Notes: a model not told the origin generated them from the letters alone. 64,000 nt of DNA from Neoalteromonas arenosi (GCF_030362855.1 NZ_JAUCBP010000010.1:62001-126000); one strand, 5' to 3'. Counted from the stretch's first letter, positions 17,154-26,969 are shown. Numbers and translations are program-made.

Positions 17154-18662
17154 GTGATTCAGTTTTTGTTAAACAATACGCCAGTGACGGTTGAGAATAG
17201 CAGACCGACCATCACACTCTTAGACTGGTTGCGCAAAGACCGAGGTTTGGTCGGCACCAAAGAAGGTTGCGCCTCAGGTGATTGTGGCGCATGCACGCTA
17301 TTGGTAGGTGAGCAAGTTGCACATGGCTCCAGCGAAAAACAATGGCGCTATAAAACGATCAATAGTTGTTTAATGTTACTCGGCAATGCGCATGGCAAAC
17401 ACATCGTTACCGTTGAGGCGGTAACGCAAAATTTGTATGCCGATGTTGATGAGTTGCATCCAGTGCAAAAAGCCATGGTTGAAAGCCACGGCTCGCAATG
17501 CGGTTTTTGTACGCCAGGCATTATCATGAGTTTACTCGCACTGTACATTAACAATGCAAGCTATCCAGGTAAGAAGGCAGTAATCCACGCTCTGGGTGGA
17601 AACCTGTGTCGCTGTACCGGGTATCAGCCGATCCTCAAAGCCGCTGAAAAAGCCTTTGAATACGAACGTCAGCCGGTGGCTTGGGCTGCTACTGCGGACA
17701 GTTTCGCGCGCAGTTTAAGGAATGCTGGCAATAGCCTAAAAGAAATTCCTAGCCTGCGCTTTGAGCAAAATCATTTCTATGTGCCACAATCGTTAAAACA
17801 ACTAGTAAATCTTAAAAACCAGTGTCCCGAGGCGCGTTTGATTGCTGGCGGTACAGATCTCAGCATTGAATTCACGCAACAGCTCACCGAGCCTGCGATC
17901 ATTATCTCCGTTACGCAGGTGACCGAACTTATTCAGGTGAGTGATTCAGGCGATGGACTGGTCATCGGCGCCGCAGCGACTTATGCCGACTTCATCGAGC
18001 TATTCTGTCGCCACTACCCCGAGAGTAAAGAGCTATTCGAGCGCTTGGGTTCAGAACAAATCCGCAATGGTGGTACTTTAGGGGGGAGCTTAGGAAATGC
18101 TTCGCCGATTGGCGATCCGGCGCCCTTGCTGATTGCCCTTGATGCTACCCTAGAGCTTGTTTCCATTGCCGGTACGCGACACGTTAAAGTAGAAGATTTC
18201 TTTACCGGTTATCGGCAAACGGTGCTAACCGCGAATGAAGTGATTCGCCAAGTTTTAATACCCAAGCGCCCGGCATCGTTAAAACTTGCAAGCCACAAAA
18301 TTTCGAAGCGTTTTGAAGATGATATTTCCACGGTATGTTTGGTATTAGCCGTGGACCATGCCGACGATCAAATTACTGCGGTGCGCTGCGCAATGGGCGG
18401 AATGGCAGCGTTGCCAGCGCGGGCCAAAACGGTCGAACAGCAGCTACTCGGTGCGAGCTTGAGCCAGCACAGCTTTAATCAAGCGGCAAGCGCGCTAGCG
18501 CAAGATTTCTCACCCATGTCGGATGTACGCGCCAGTGCTGAATATCGCCTAACGGTTAGTCAAAACTTACTTACCCGTATTGGTTATGAGTTCTGTCAGC
18601 CAATTGATGTGGTTAACGTTGCTGAGCAACCAGCCGTGAGGATTGCCCATGCGTCACTTTGA
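17154..18662 (+). CDS. xdhA: Xanthine dehydrogenase small subunit (2Fe-2S and FAD)
   Basis: This subunit takes electrons from the molybdenum site through two 2Fe-2S clusters to FAD and NAD+. The plant-type cluster lies at residues about 35-75 (EGCASGDCGAC) and the second at about 115-160 (CGFCTPG and NLCRCTGYQPI). The FAD domain follows (IAGGTDLSIE, NGGTLGGSLGNASPIGD). The GTG start at 17154 has AGAGGA 7 bases before it. The 46-base gap before it is the largest inside the operon and holds no clear promoter. The end overlaps xdhB by 14 bases. Confidence 0.96.
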   Translation: MIQFLLNNTPVTVENSRPTITLLDWLRKDRGLVGTKEGCASGDCGACTLLVGEQVAHGSSEKQWRYKTINSCLMLLGNAHGKHIVTVEAVTQNLYADVDELHPVQKAMVESHGSQCGFCTPGIIMSLLALYINNASYPGKKAVIHALGGNLCRCTGYQPILKAAEKAFEYERQPVAWAATADSFARSLRNAGNSLKEIPSLRFEQNHFYVPQSLKQLVNLKNQCPEARLIAGGTDLSIEFTQQLTEPAIIISVTQVTELIQVSDSGDGLVIGAAATYADFIELFCRHYPESKELFERLGSEQIRNGGTLGGSLGNASPIGDPAPLLIALDATLELVSIAGTRHVKVEDFFTGYRQTVLTANEVIRQVLIPKRPASLKLASHKISKRFEDDISTVCLVLAVDHADDQITAVRCAMGGMAALPARAKTVEQQLLGASLSQHSFNQAASALAQDFSPMSDVRASAEYRLTVSQNLLTRIGYEFCQPIDVVNVAEQPAVRIAHASL

Positions 18663-21012
18663 GATGGATAAACTAAAAGCGCGCGGTGGCAGCGTCGGGC
18701 AATCGAAATTCCACGACAGCGCTGTTAAGCAAGTGTGCGGTAGCGCCAAATATGTCGATGACAATCCTGAACCCGCCGGGTGTCTGCATGCCTATCCGGT
18801 ATTAGCGCCGATCACTCGTGGCGTAGTCAAATCCATTGATACCCGTAAGGCTGAAGCATTAGCGGGTGTGGTGCGGATCTTTACAGCCAGTGATGTGCCT
18901 GGAAAGCTGGACATTGGCCCGGTCTTTCCCGGTGATATCCTCCTGACCGACAATGAAATTCAATACCACAATCAACCGGTATTGTTAGTGGTTGCTAAGA
19001 GTTACGACGTCGCTCGACGCGCTGCACGAATGGTCGAGATTGAGTGTAGAAGCAGCGAAGCCGTGCTAGACATTAAAACTGCGGTAGAGCAGCAGAACTG
19101 GGTTAGACCTCCACATTCATTGCAACGCGGCGATGCTGAAGCAGCGATTGCCAATGCTGCGCATACGCTTTCAGGTGAGCTGCACGTCGGTGGCCAAGAG
19201 CACTTCTACTTGGAAGGCCAGGTAGCAATGACTGCACCCAATGAAGATGGCGGTATGTCAGTGTATTGTTCTACCCAGCACCCCACTGAAGTTCAGCATT
19301 TAGTAGCCAAAGTACTCAAGCAGCCGTTTCACTTTGTCACGGTTGAAACCCGTCGTATGGGCGGCGCTTTTGGTGGCAAAGAAACTCAAGCGGCACCTTG
19401 GGCCTGTTTAGCGGCATTGGCCACTTATCATTTGGGCTGTGCGGTAAAATTGCGTTTAGCGCGAGCGGATGATTTTCGTTTAACTGGTAAGCGTCACCCT
19501 TTTTACAATCACTATCGCGTCGGTTTTAACGACGATGGTTTGGTTGAAGGCGTGCACATTGAGGTTAATGGCTTTTGTGGTTACTCGCCGGACTTGTCTG
19601 ACGCAATTGTCGACCGTGCCATGTTTCACGCCGATAATGCTTACTACTATCCGGCGGCAAAAATCATCGGTAACCGCTGTAAAACCAACACTATGAGCCA
19701 CACTGCATTTCGTGGTTTTGGTGGCCCGCAGGGCATGATTGTGGCTGAGCTGATCATGGATGATATTGCTGCTGCACTGGGCAAAGATCCGCTCGATGTG
19801 CGCAAAGCGAATTTGTACCAACCGGGACGCGACGTAACGCCATACCATCAAACGGTCGAGCAGCATGTGATGGGCGATATGATCGCGCAACTTGAACGCG
19901 ATGCTGATTATCGTCAGCGCCGCGCGGCGATTAAACAGCACAATAGCAACTCGCCTTTTATCAAAAAGGGGTTGTCGATGACGCCAGTGAAATTTGGTAT
20001 TTCTTTTACTGTGCAGCACCTCAATCAAGCCGGTGCGTTAGTGCATGTATATTCAGACGGTTCCATTCACCTCAATCACGGTGGCACCGAAATGGGCCAG
20101 GGACTTAATACCAAAGTGGCGCAAATTGTAGCGCATGCCTTTGGCGTCGATTTTGAAACCGTCGGCATTACTGCCACACGCACCGATAAGGTGCCCAATA
20201 CATCACCTACAGCGGCGTCTAGCGGCACAGATTTAAACGGCATGGCGGCGCTTAATGCGGCCAATACCATCAAACAGCGCTTAGTTGATTTTATCGCCGA
20301 GTATTTTGGCGTAGAAGCGGAAAGTGTTGAGTTCAACAACAACCAAGTGACCTACGACAATGGCCAAATAAGCTTTGCAGAGTTAGCTAATTTGGCTTAC
20401 ATGAAACGCATTTCACTTTCATCAACCGGGTATTACGCTACACCCAAAATACACTACGACAGAGAGAAAGCCGAGGGACGTCCATTCTTCTACTACGCGC
20501 ACGGTGTTGCATTAAGCGAAGTAGAGGTGGATGTCCTCACTGGTGAAAACACCGTTACCCGCGTTGATATTTTGCATGACGTCGGCAGCTCGATTAATCC
20601 CGCATTGGACGTTGGTCAAATTGAAGGGGCGTTTATTCAAGGTATGGGATGGCTGACGACTGAAGATTTGCAATGGAATGACGATGGCAAGCTGGCCAGT
20701 TTTGGGCCGGCTACCTACAAGATCCCAGCCATTGGTGATACACCGGCGGAGTTTAATGTGTCGTTATATGATTCAGCGAATCCGGAAACTTCAGTATTTC
20801 GCTCTAAAGCCGTTGGTGAGCCGCCCTTTATGCTGTGTTTCAGTGTATGGAGCGCAATTCGCGATGCAGTAAGCAGTATCACCGATTACCGCTATTTGCC
20901 GAGTATTGACACACCAGCTACACCGGAGCGGGTGCTTAACGCCGTTAATGTCAGTAAAGCCTGGTTAGCCAAACAAACCTCTAATGCGGAACCGGAGTCG
21001 ACTCATGTCTGA
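18649..21012 (+). CDS. xdhB: Xanthine dehydrogenase molybdopterin subunit
   Basis: This is the catalytic subunit that oxidises hypoxanthine and xanthine to urate. Molybdopterin-contact motifs are all present: GGAFGGKE, FRGFGGPQG, GTEMGQGLNTK and the catalytic Glu724 in AVGEPP. I chose the ATG at 18649 because GAGG is 7 bases upstream; a TTG six bases earlier is also in frame. It has 787 residues, the usual size for two-subunit bacterial enzymes. It overlaps xdhA by 14 bases and xdhC by 8 bases. Confidence 0.96.
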   Translation: MRHFEMDKLKARGGSVGQSKFHDSAVKQVCGSAKYVDDNPEPAGCLHAYPVLAPITRGVVKSIDTRKAEALAGVVRIFTASDVPGKLDIGPVFPGDILLTDNEIQYHNQPVLLVVAKSYDVARRAARMVEIECRSSEAVLDIKTAVEQQNWVRPPHSLQRGDAEAAIANAAHTLSGELHVGGQEHFYLEGQVAMTAPNEDGGMSVYCSTQHPTEVQHLVAKVLKQPFHFVTVETRRMGGAFGGKETQAAPWACLAALATYHLGCAVKLRLARADDFRLTGKRHPFYNHYRVGFNDDGLVEGVHIEVNGFCGYSPDLSDAIVDRAMFHADNAYYYPAAKIIGNRCKTNTMSHTAFRGFGGPQGMIVAELIMDDIAAALGKDPLDVRKANLYQPGRDVTPYHQTVEQHVMGDMIAQLERDADYRQRRAAIKQHNSNSPFIKKGLSMTPVKFGISFTVQHLNQAGALVHVYSDGSIHLNHGGTEMGQGLNTKVAQIVAHAFGVDFETVGITATRTDKVPNTSPTAASSGTDLNGMAALNAANTIKQRLVDFIAEYFGVEAESVEFNNNQVTYDNGQISFAELANLAYMKRISLSSTGYYATPKIHYDREKAEGRPFFYYAHGVALSEVEVDVLTGENTVTRVDILHDVGSSINPALDVGQIEGAFIQGMGWLTTEDLQWNDDGKLASFGPATYKIPAIGDTPAEFNVSLYDSANPETSVFRSKAVGEPPFMLCFSVWSAIRDAVSSITDYRYLPSIDTPATPERVLNAVNVSKAWLAKQTSNAEPESTHV

Positions 21013-21940
21013 TCCAAATAACATGTCACTCAATCAATCTCATCAAGGCTTTCACAGTCTAACTTGGTCGCAAGCGATTGCGCAGCTTGAGCGAGAAGGC
21101 ACTGATTATGTGATTGCTACAGTATTGGGTACCAGTGGTTCAACACCGCGCGCGTCGGGAACAAAAATGGTGATCACTGGCGAGCATATTTTCGATACCC
21201 TCGGCGGCGGGCACCTAGAATTTAAAGTAATCGAAAAGGCGCGTAGCTTATTGACGCAAGGTGAGCCTGCTCAAGCGCTTGAGCAATTCCATTTAGCTGC
21301 CAACTTAGGCCAGTGCTGTGGCGGTGCCGCTGTGGTCATGTTTGAGGTTATGGTTAGTGAGCATATGCAGCTTGACGTCTATGGTGCTGGTCATGTGGCG
21401 CAAGCGTTAATACCTATTTTGGCGCAATTACCCATCCGGATCCGTTGGATTGATAACCGTGCCGATGTTTTTCCGGCCAACATTCCAGCCAATGTCACTA
21501 AAGTTGTGGATGATGAACCGGTAGAGGTGGCTAAACGAGCCAAGGCGGGCAGCGCCTATTTGATACTCACCCACAATCATCACTTAGATTTTGAATTAGT
21601 CTGCGCCATTTTAAAGCGCAATGACGCCTTGTGGCTGGGCGTCATTGGCTCTGCTACCAAAGCAAAACGGTTTCGTCATCGCCTTGCCCATCGCGACTTC
21701 AGCCCTGCCCAAATAGAGACGATGATTTGTCCTGTGGGGGTGCCTAATGTGGCGGGTAAATTACCGATGGAAGTCGCTGTTTCTATTGCTGGGCAAGTGA
21801 TTGGTCTATATCAGCAACAGACTACGCCGCCACAAAGTCGACGAGGATTGCAATGGCAACAGCTAAAGCAGGCCTTTGAGTTATCTAACAATGAACAAGT
21901 AGTAGCGCCTACAGCGGCGCATAAGGTTACTGGAGAGTGA
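21005..21940 (+). CDS. xdhC: Xanthine dehydrogenase accessory protein XdhC
   Basis: XdhC binds molybdenum cofactor, supports its sulfuration and inserts it into XdhB. The N-terminal CoxI-type region (ATVLGTSGSTPRASGTKM) and the C-terminal Rossmann part (VYGAGHVAQAL, LGVIGSATKAKR) are both visible. The ATG at 21005 lies inside the end of xdhB, and is preferred over an in-frame codon at 20984 because CGGAG stands before it. The last bases overlap the GTG start of uraD. Confidence 0.94.
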   Translation: MSDPNNMSLNQSHQGFHSLTWSQAIAQLEREGTDYVIATVLGTSGSTPRASGTKMVITGEHIFDTLGGGHLEFKVIEKARSLLTQGEPAQALEQFHLAANLGQCCGGAAVVMFEVMVSEHMQLDVYGAGHVAQALIPILAQLPIRIRWIDNRADVFPANIPANVTKVVDDEPVEVAKRAKAGSAYLILTHNHHLDFELVCAILKRNDALWLGVIGSATKAKRFRHRLAHRDFSPAQIETMICPVGVPNVAGKLPMEVAVSIAGQVIGLYQQQTTPPQSRRGLQWQQLKQAFELSNNEQVVAPTAAHKVTGE

Positions 21941-22437
21941 GTTTAACAACGTTGAATAATGCCACCGCAGAGCAGGCGTCTGTGATGTTAGAGAGCTGTT
22001 GCGTTGCACCGAATTGGGTTTCTGCCATGGTGGCAAAGCGGCCGTTTGATTCTGCGCAACAGCTGTTTAATGCAGCGGATGCTGTTTGGTGTGAGCTAGG
22101 TGAAACTGACTACTTGGCCGCTTTTGAAGGACATCCACAAATTGGTGACGTGTCGACCCTGCGTGAAAAATACGCAGCAACCGCTGATAAAGCCGGTCAT
22201 GAACAGTCGGGGATGCAAGTCGCCACTGACGAAATGTTACAAGAAATGATGCGCTTGAATAAGGCCTATTTAGACAAGTTTGGATTTATTTTTATTGTTT
22301 GTGCCACAGGCAAGTCAGCCAATGAAATGTTGGGGTTGATCCGCGCGCGAGTCTGCAATGATCGCGCTACTGAATTGGCCATCGCCGCTGGCGAACAAGC
22401 AAAAATTACGCGTATTCGATTGGAGAAGTTACTGTGA
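21937..22437 (+). CDS. uraD: OHCU decarboxylase
   Basis: This enzyme decarboxylates 2-oxo-4-hydroxy-4-carboxy-5-ureidoimidazoline to (S)-allantoin. The family signature is present: a helix-rich 166-residue protein with FEGHPQIGD (catalytic His) and the C-terminal IRARVCNDRATELAIAAGEQAKITRIRL. It starts with GTG overlapping the xdhC stop (GTGA) and its own stop overlaps the uraH start, so the three are translationally coupled. Confidence 0.95.
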   Translation: MSLTTLNNATAEQASVMLESCCVAPNWVSAMVAKRPFDSAQQLFNAADAVWCELGETDYLAAFEGHPQIGDVSTLREKYAATADKAGHEQSGMQVATDEMLQEMMRLNKAYLDKFGFIFIVCATGKSANEMLGLIRARVCNDRATELAIAAGEQAKITRIRLEKLL

Positions 22438-22775
22438 GCAAGAGCCCAATTACCACCCATATTCTCGATACCGCTACAGGCACGCCGGCAGCTGGCGTCC
22501 CGGTCGTATTGTATAAACTCGAACAAGACAGTTGGGTTGAGCTTACCCGAGGCGCAACAGACTATGATGGTCGCATTACTGATTGGTTGTCTGGGGTAGA
22601 GGTAACATTTGGCACTTACAAATTGCACTTTGATTTAGACACTTATTTTGCCGAGCAACCAGAACCCGCATTCTACCCCTTTGCTGAGATTTGCTTCCGC
22701 CGTCAAGATAACAAACATCACCATATTCCTTTGCTATTAGCCCCATTTGGCTACTCTACCTATCGAGGGAGCTAG
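22434..22775 (+). CDS. uraH: 5-Hydroxyisourate hydrolase (transthyretin-like)
   Basis: The enzyme opens the ring of 5-hydroxyisourate to OHCU. The 113-residue transthyretin-like chain has the N-terminal THILDTATGTPA motif (active-site His), the conserved Arg in the middle strand region, HHHIPLLLAPFGYSTYRGS near the end, and the C-terminal YRGS tetrapeptide that marks HIU hydrolases. There is no signal peptide. It overlaps uraD by 4 bases. Confidence 0.96.
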   Translation: MSKSPITTHILDTATGTPAAGVPVVLYKLEQDSWVELTRGATDYDGRITDWLSGVEVTFGTYKLHFDLDTYFAEQPEPAFYPFAEICFRRQDNKHHHIPLLLAPFGYSTYRGS

Positions 22776-22777
22776 TG

Positions 22778-24142
22778 ATGAGCATTGAGCACGCTAAGCG
22801 TAAAATCATCTGCGCGGATATTCTCGATTTTCTCGACGATCCCAGCATTGCTGGCGATGATGCCGTGCGTTATTTCGAACAGGGCGCTTTGGTTATTGAC
22901 CAGGGCAAAGTACTAGACTTAGGTGCTGAAAAAGACATTGTGGCCAAGTATGCTGACATCACGGAAGTTGTTCGTCACGATGGCAAGTTGCTGGTTCCAG
23001 GATTGATTGATACTCATATTCACTTACCGCAAACCGAAATGATCGGCTCCCACGGTGAACAATTGCTGACCTGGTTGACCGAGTATGCCTTTCCAACCGA
23101 GAAGAAGTTTGCCGACCATGCCTATGCTGCAGATATTTCCAAGCGTTTTCTTGATGAACTACTGCGCAATGGCACCACAACCGCCATGGTGTTTGGTACT
23201 GTGCATCCAGAATCGGTCGATGCCTTTTTTACTGAAGCACAACAGCGCCGTATGCGTATGATTGCTGGAAAGGTGTTGATGGATCGCAATTGTCCCGAAG
23301 ATTTAGCCGATACGCCCGAGCTGGGCTACAGCCAATCCAAAGCCTTAATTGAAAAATGGCACAATGTTGACCGTTTAGCCTACGCGGTAACACCGCGATT
23401 TGCACCGACCTCAAGTCATGAGCAGCTGGCGGCCTGTAAGCAATTGCTCGATGAATACCCCGATGTATACATGCAATCACATTTATCGGAAAACATTGAG
23501 GAATGTGAATGGGTAGATAAATTATTTCCCGCGTCAGATGACTATTTAGGCGCCTATGAAGATGCGGGTTTAGTGCGCAAGCGCGCGGTTTTCGCTCACG
23601 GCATTCACTTATCGGAGCGCGAGTTAATCTCATTGGCAAAACACCAAGCGGCGTTGTCACATTGTCCCACTTCCAATTTGTTTTTGGGCTCTGGGTTATT
23701 CAACTTAAAGGCTTGTGAAAAGCACAAAGTAACCGTGGGAATGGGCACGGATGTGGGTGCTGGAACGAGTTTTTCACTGCTGCAAACCGGTAGCGAAGCA
23801 TACAAAATACAGCAGCTTCAAGGTGAAAACTTTACCGCATTTAAAGGCTTATATCTGGCTACTCTAGGTGGCGCCAGGGCCCTCGATCTGGAAGGCTCCA
23901 TTGGTAATTTTACGCCCGGTTGTGAAGCAGATTTTGTTATCTTGGATCATCACGCGACACCGTTTTTGAGCTTCCGCCTGCAGCATGCCAAAACCCTCCA
24001 CGAGCGCCTGTTCGCGATCATGATGCTTGGCGATGACCGCTGTATTGAGCATACCTATGTGCTTGGTGATTGCATTTATCAGCGCGACGCGCAGCCGCAA
24101 TTTGCGTCATCTAACACCACGCCACTAAGGGAAGTGAGCTAA
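22778..24142 (+). CDS. guaD: Guanine deaminase
   Basis: The enzyme converts guanine to xanthine and feeds the XdhAB step. It is an amidohydrolase with the metal site HIH in GLIDTHIHLPQTEMIG, SHLSEN, AHGIHLS and a late Asp in GMGTDVGAGTSFS. The HLPQ and CPTSNLFLGSG motifs are typical of GuaD. The ATG at 22778 has GAGGGA 7 bases before it; a GTG one codon earlier is possible. It begins 2 bases after uraH. Confidence 0.95.
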   Translation: MSIEHAKRKIICADILDFLDDPSIAGDDAVRYFEQGALVIDQGKVLDLGAEKDIVAKYADITEVVRHDGKLLVPGLIDTHIHLPQTEMIGSHGEQLLTWLTEYAFPTEKKFADHAYAADISKRFLDELLRNGTTTAMVFGTVHPESVDAFFTEAQQRRMRMIAGKVLMDRNCPEDLADTPELGYSQSKALIEKWHNVDRLAYAVTPRFAPTSSHEQLAACKQLLDEYPDVYMQSHLSENIEECEWVDKLFPASDDYLGAYEDAGLVRKRAVFAHGIHLSERELISLAKHQAALSHCPTSNLFLGSGLFNLKACEKHKVTVGMGTDVGAGTSFSLLQTGSEAYKIQQLQGENFTAFKGLYLATLGGARALDLEGSIGNFTPGCEADFVILDHHATPFLSFRLQHAKTLHERLFAIMMLGDDRCIEHTYVLGDCIYQRDAQPQFASSNTTPLREVS

Positions 24143-24145
24143 ATT

Positions 24146-25348
24146 ATGCAGAGTTACTTTTTTGAGATTGCCCATTTAGTGTTGCGTTACTTCCACGTTA
24201 TCGCTGGGATCGCGTGGATTGGTGCATCCTTTTACTTCGTCTGGCTCGACAACAATTTACAAACCCCGCCACAATGGAAAAAAGACAAAGGGATCCGCGG
24301 CGACTTGTGGGCCATTCACGGTGGTGGCTTTTATGAAGTGGCCAAATATCAAAACGGCCCTGAGCAAATGCCATCGACCCTGCATTGGTTTAAGTGGGAA
24401 GCCTACACCACTTGGATAACCGGCATGCTGTTATTTAGCTTGATGTATTACATCGGCGCAGATGCTTACCTGTTAGATCCGGCGAAATCCAATATTGATA
24501 AGCTTCGTGCTATTGGCTCGTCAATGGCGTTTATTGCGGTTGGTTATGCGATTTACCGGGGTTTGTGTAAAACCAAACTAGTCGACAATGGCTATGCATT
24601 CACAGTAGTTGTTATTGCGCTACTTGCGTTGGCTACTTGGGGACTGGACCAGCTGTTCACTGACCGCGCGGTGTATATTCATATTGGTGCATTGGTTGGT
24701 ACTTGTATGGCCGGTAATGTTTATCATGTGATTATGCCGGGGCAAAGGTATATGGTGGCCGAAGTAGAAGCAGGACGCATTCCTGATCCGGCGCCGGGAT
24801 TAAAAGCCAAGCAGTGTTCGGTGCACAACAACTACGCCACGCTGCCGGTGATTTTTATCATGCTCAGCAATCACTTTGCCTATACCTACAGTCATACGTA
24901 CGGCTGGTTGGTATTAATTGGGCTATTCATTATCGGCATGTGGATCCGTCATTTCTTTAACTTAAAGCACCAAGGGGTCGACAAACCGCAAGTACTTATC
25001 AGTGGTATAGCCGCGTTTTTTGCGTTAATGCTAGCCATTGCACCGTGGCACTTAATGCAAACTGGCGAAAGCGAGAACACCGTTGCCGTGACCGATGCAC
25101 AAGCTTGGCAGATCATTGATAAACACTGCACAGAGTGTCACAGCCAAAGCCCGCGCTCTGCGATGTTTCCCACCGCGCCAGCAGGGTTTGTACTAGATTC
25201 AATTGACGAAGCGAAACAAGGCATTCAGCTTATTCAAGCGCGGGCCATCATAACTCAAGATATGCCACTGGCCAATCTCACCCAAATGACAGCAGAAGAG
25301 CGCGCGCAACTTGCCACTTGGTTAAAGGCGCTAGAGGCACAGGACTAA
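24146..25348 (+). CDS. puuD: Membrane-bound urate hydroxylase with cytochrome c domain
   Basis: PuuD oxidises urate to 5-hydroxyisourate and passes electrons to the respiratory chain instead of making hydrogen peroxide. About eight membrane segments fill residues 1-310 with conserved His residues (YFHVIAGIAWIG, LHWFKWE). A cytochrome c domain follows, with the haem motif Cys328-x2-Cys331-His332 and a Met near DMPLANL as a likely axial ligand. It lies 3 bases after guaD and 3 bases before puuE. No soluble uricase is present, so this is the only urate-oxidising step in the operon. Confidence 0.94.
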   Translation: MQSYFFEIAHLVLRYFHVIAGIAWIGASFYFVWLDNNLQTPPQWKKDKGIRGDLWAIHGGGFYEVAKYQNGPEQMPSTLHWFKWEAYTTWITGMLLFSLMYYIGADAYLLDPAKSNIDKLRAIGSSMAFIAVGYAIYRGLCKTKLVDNGYAFTVVVIALLALATWGLDQLFTDRAVYIHIGALVGTCMAGNVYHVIMPGQRYMVAEVEAGRIPDPAPGLKAKQCSVHNNYATLPVIFIMLSNHFAYTYSHTYGWLVLIGLFIIGMWIRHFFNLKHQGVDKPQVLISGIAAFFALMLAIAPWHLMQTGESENTVAVTDAQAWQIIDKHCTECHSQSPRSAMFPTAPAGFVLDSIDEAKQGIQLIQARAIITQDMPLANLTQMTAEERAQLATWLKALEAQD

Positions 25349-25351
25349 ACA

Positions 25352-26287
25352 ATGGCGGATAACTCCTATAACAATTACCCGCGCGACATGCAGGGCTACG
25401 GCGCTGATGTGCCCCACGCCAAGTGGCCAAACAAAGCCAGAATAGCGATACAAGTAGTGATGAACTACGAAGAAGGCGGTGAAAACTGCGTCTTACACGG
25501 TGACCCTGCGGCAGAAACTTTTTTATCAGAAATCGTGAGCGCACCGCATGTAGAAGACCGCCATATGAGTATGGAGTCTGTCTACGAATATGGCAGCCGC
25601 GCTGGCGTTTGGCGGTTGTTGCGATTGTTTGACAAATACGACATTCCCATCACGGTATTTGCGGTTGCTATGGCGCTTAAACGGCATCCTGAAATCGCTA
25701 AAGCCTGCATGGCGGCAGGTCACGAGATTTGTAGTCACGGGCTGCGGTGGATCAACTATCAGAATGTTGATATCGATACTGAGCGCCAGCATATGCAAGA
25801 AGCGGTTAGGATTATCGAAGCCATTACCGGTGCAAAGCCGAAAGGTTGGTATACCGGTCGCACTAGCCCCAACACTGGTAAGCTAGTTGCCGAAAATGGT
25901 GGCTTTGTTTACGACGCCGATGATTACAGTGACGACTTACCGTTTTGGAAAACCGTTGGCGACAAACAGCAGTTAATTGTTCCTTACACTCTGGATGCTA
26001 ATGATATGCGCTTTGCCGCCGTGCAAGGTTTTAACGCGGGCGATCAGTTCTATAACTACCTGAAAGATGCGTTCGATGTGCTGTATGAAGAGGGTGATCC
26101 AAAAGGATTGGATCGGCCGAAAATGATGTCGATTGGCCTGCACTGCCGCTTAATCGGACGCCCCGGCCGGCTTAAAGCACTAGAACGTTTTTTCCAGTAT
26201 GCCAAATCCTTTGATGACGTGTGGTTTGCCCGCAGAATTGATATTGCTGAGCATTGGCAGCAACTGCACCCATACAAATCTGCGTAA
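25352..26287 (+). CDS. puuE: Allantoinase, polysaccharide deacetylase type
   Basis: PuuE opens allantoin to allantoate. Its 311 residues have the NodB-like barrel without the metal site of true deacetylases. Family motifs include YEEGGENCVLHGD near residue 33, GHEICSHGLRW near 128 and YTGRTSPNT near 170. It is not related to the amidohydrolase-type allantoinase AllB, which is absent here. It lies next to puuD, the same pairing as in pseudomonads. Confidence 0.95.
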   Translation: MADNSYNNYPRDMQGYGADVPHAKWPNKARIAIQVVMNYEEGGENCVLHGDPAAETFLSEIVSAPHVEDRHMSMESVYEYGSRAGVWRLLRLFDKYDIPITVFAVAMALKRHPEIAKACMAAGHEICSHGLRWINYQNVDIDTERQHMQEAVRIIEAITGAKPKGWYTGRTSPNTGKLVAENGGFVYDADDYSDDLPFWKTVGDKQQLIVPYTLDANDMRFAAVQGFNAGDQFYNYLKDAFDVLYEEGDPKGLDRPKMMSIGLHCRLIGRPGRLKALERFFQYAKSFDDVWFARRIDIAEHWQQLHPYKSA

Positions 26288-26311
26288 CCTAATATTAGAA
26301 ATGAGCCTGTC

Positions 26312-26878
26312 ATGACAACAAAGAAATTTATTACCTCACAAGAACTCCTCGAAGACTCATTTCGTCTTGCCGATCAAGTGTTTGAGGATGGTTTTAGACC
26401 AGACTTTATCATCGGTATCTGGCGCGGCGGCGCCCCGATTGGAATAGCGGTACAGGAGTACTTTGATTTTAAAGATGTTGAAACCGATCACATTGCAGTA
26501 CGCACTTCGTCTTATTACGGTATTGGCCAAGTTTCTAAGACCATTAAAGTGCATGGTTTGCATTACCTCATTGAAGAAGCGAACGCCGATGATTCACTGT
26601 TGATTGTAGATGATGTGTTTGACTCAGGTCGCTCAATTGAGGCGTTAATTGCGCGTATTCGCAAGTTGTCGCGCTTAAATACGCCAAGCGACATTCGCAT
26701 AGCCTGCCCGTGGTTTAAGCCTAAGAACAACAAAACTGACTTAACGCCTGATTACTACCTACGCGAGAGCGACGAATGGTTAGTGTTCCCGCATGAACTC
26801 TCGGGCCTCACACCAGAAGAGCTTATCGATGGAAAACAAGAGCTGGCAGGGATAAAAGATATTTTGTTAAAGAAGTAA
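26312..26878 (+). CDS. Purine-type phosphoribosyltransferase
   Basis: The type I PRTase motif is plain: LLIVDDVFDSGRSI near residue 95, with an N-terminal GIWRGGAPIG flexible region. The 188-residue protein resembles hypoxanthine/guanine/xanthine phosphoribosyltransferases, which remake nucleotides from free bases. It is the last gene of the operon, 24 bases after puuE, and would let the cell choose between salvage and breakdown of the same base. The exact base is not clear from motifs. No strong terminator follows; only a weak long-loop AGCCTTT/AAAGGCT pair. Confidence 0.85.
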   Translation: MTTKKFITSQELLEDSFRLADQVFEDGFRPDFIIGIWRGGAPIGIAVQEYFDFKDVETDHIAVRTSSYYGIGQVSKTIKVHGLHYLIEEANADDSLLIVDDVFDSGRSIEALIARIRKLSRLNTPSDIRIACPWFKPKNNKTDLTPDYYLRESDEWLVFPHELSGLTPEELIDGKQELAGIKDILLKK

Positions 26879-26969
26879 GAGCCTTTACGCAGCGAATTTT
26901 CCACTCGGACCACCAGTAGAAAGGCTAATGATTCAATGCTATTAGTTGAAAGTTTTAGTTGGTAGAACA

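Noticed and set aside
19480-20028. Long leftward open frame within xdhB
   Set aside because: It is the antisense of the molybdopterin subunit, rich in His and Arg with no recognisable motif, a shadow of the real coding frame.
26880-26930. AGCCTTT/AAAGGCT pair after the phosphoribosyltransferase gene as a terminator
   Set aside because: The loop is nearly 30 bases and no T-run follows, so it is too weak to call.
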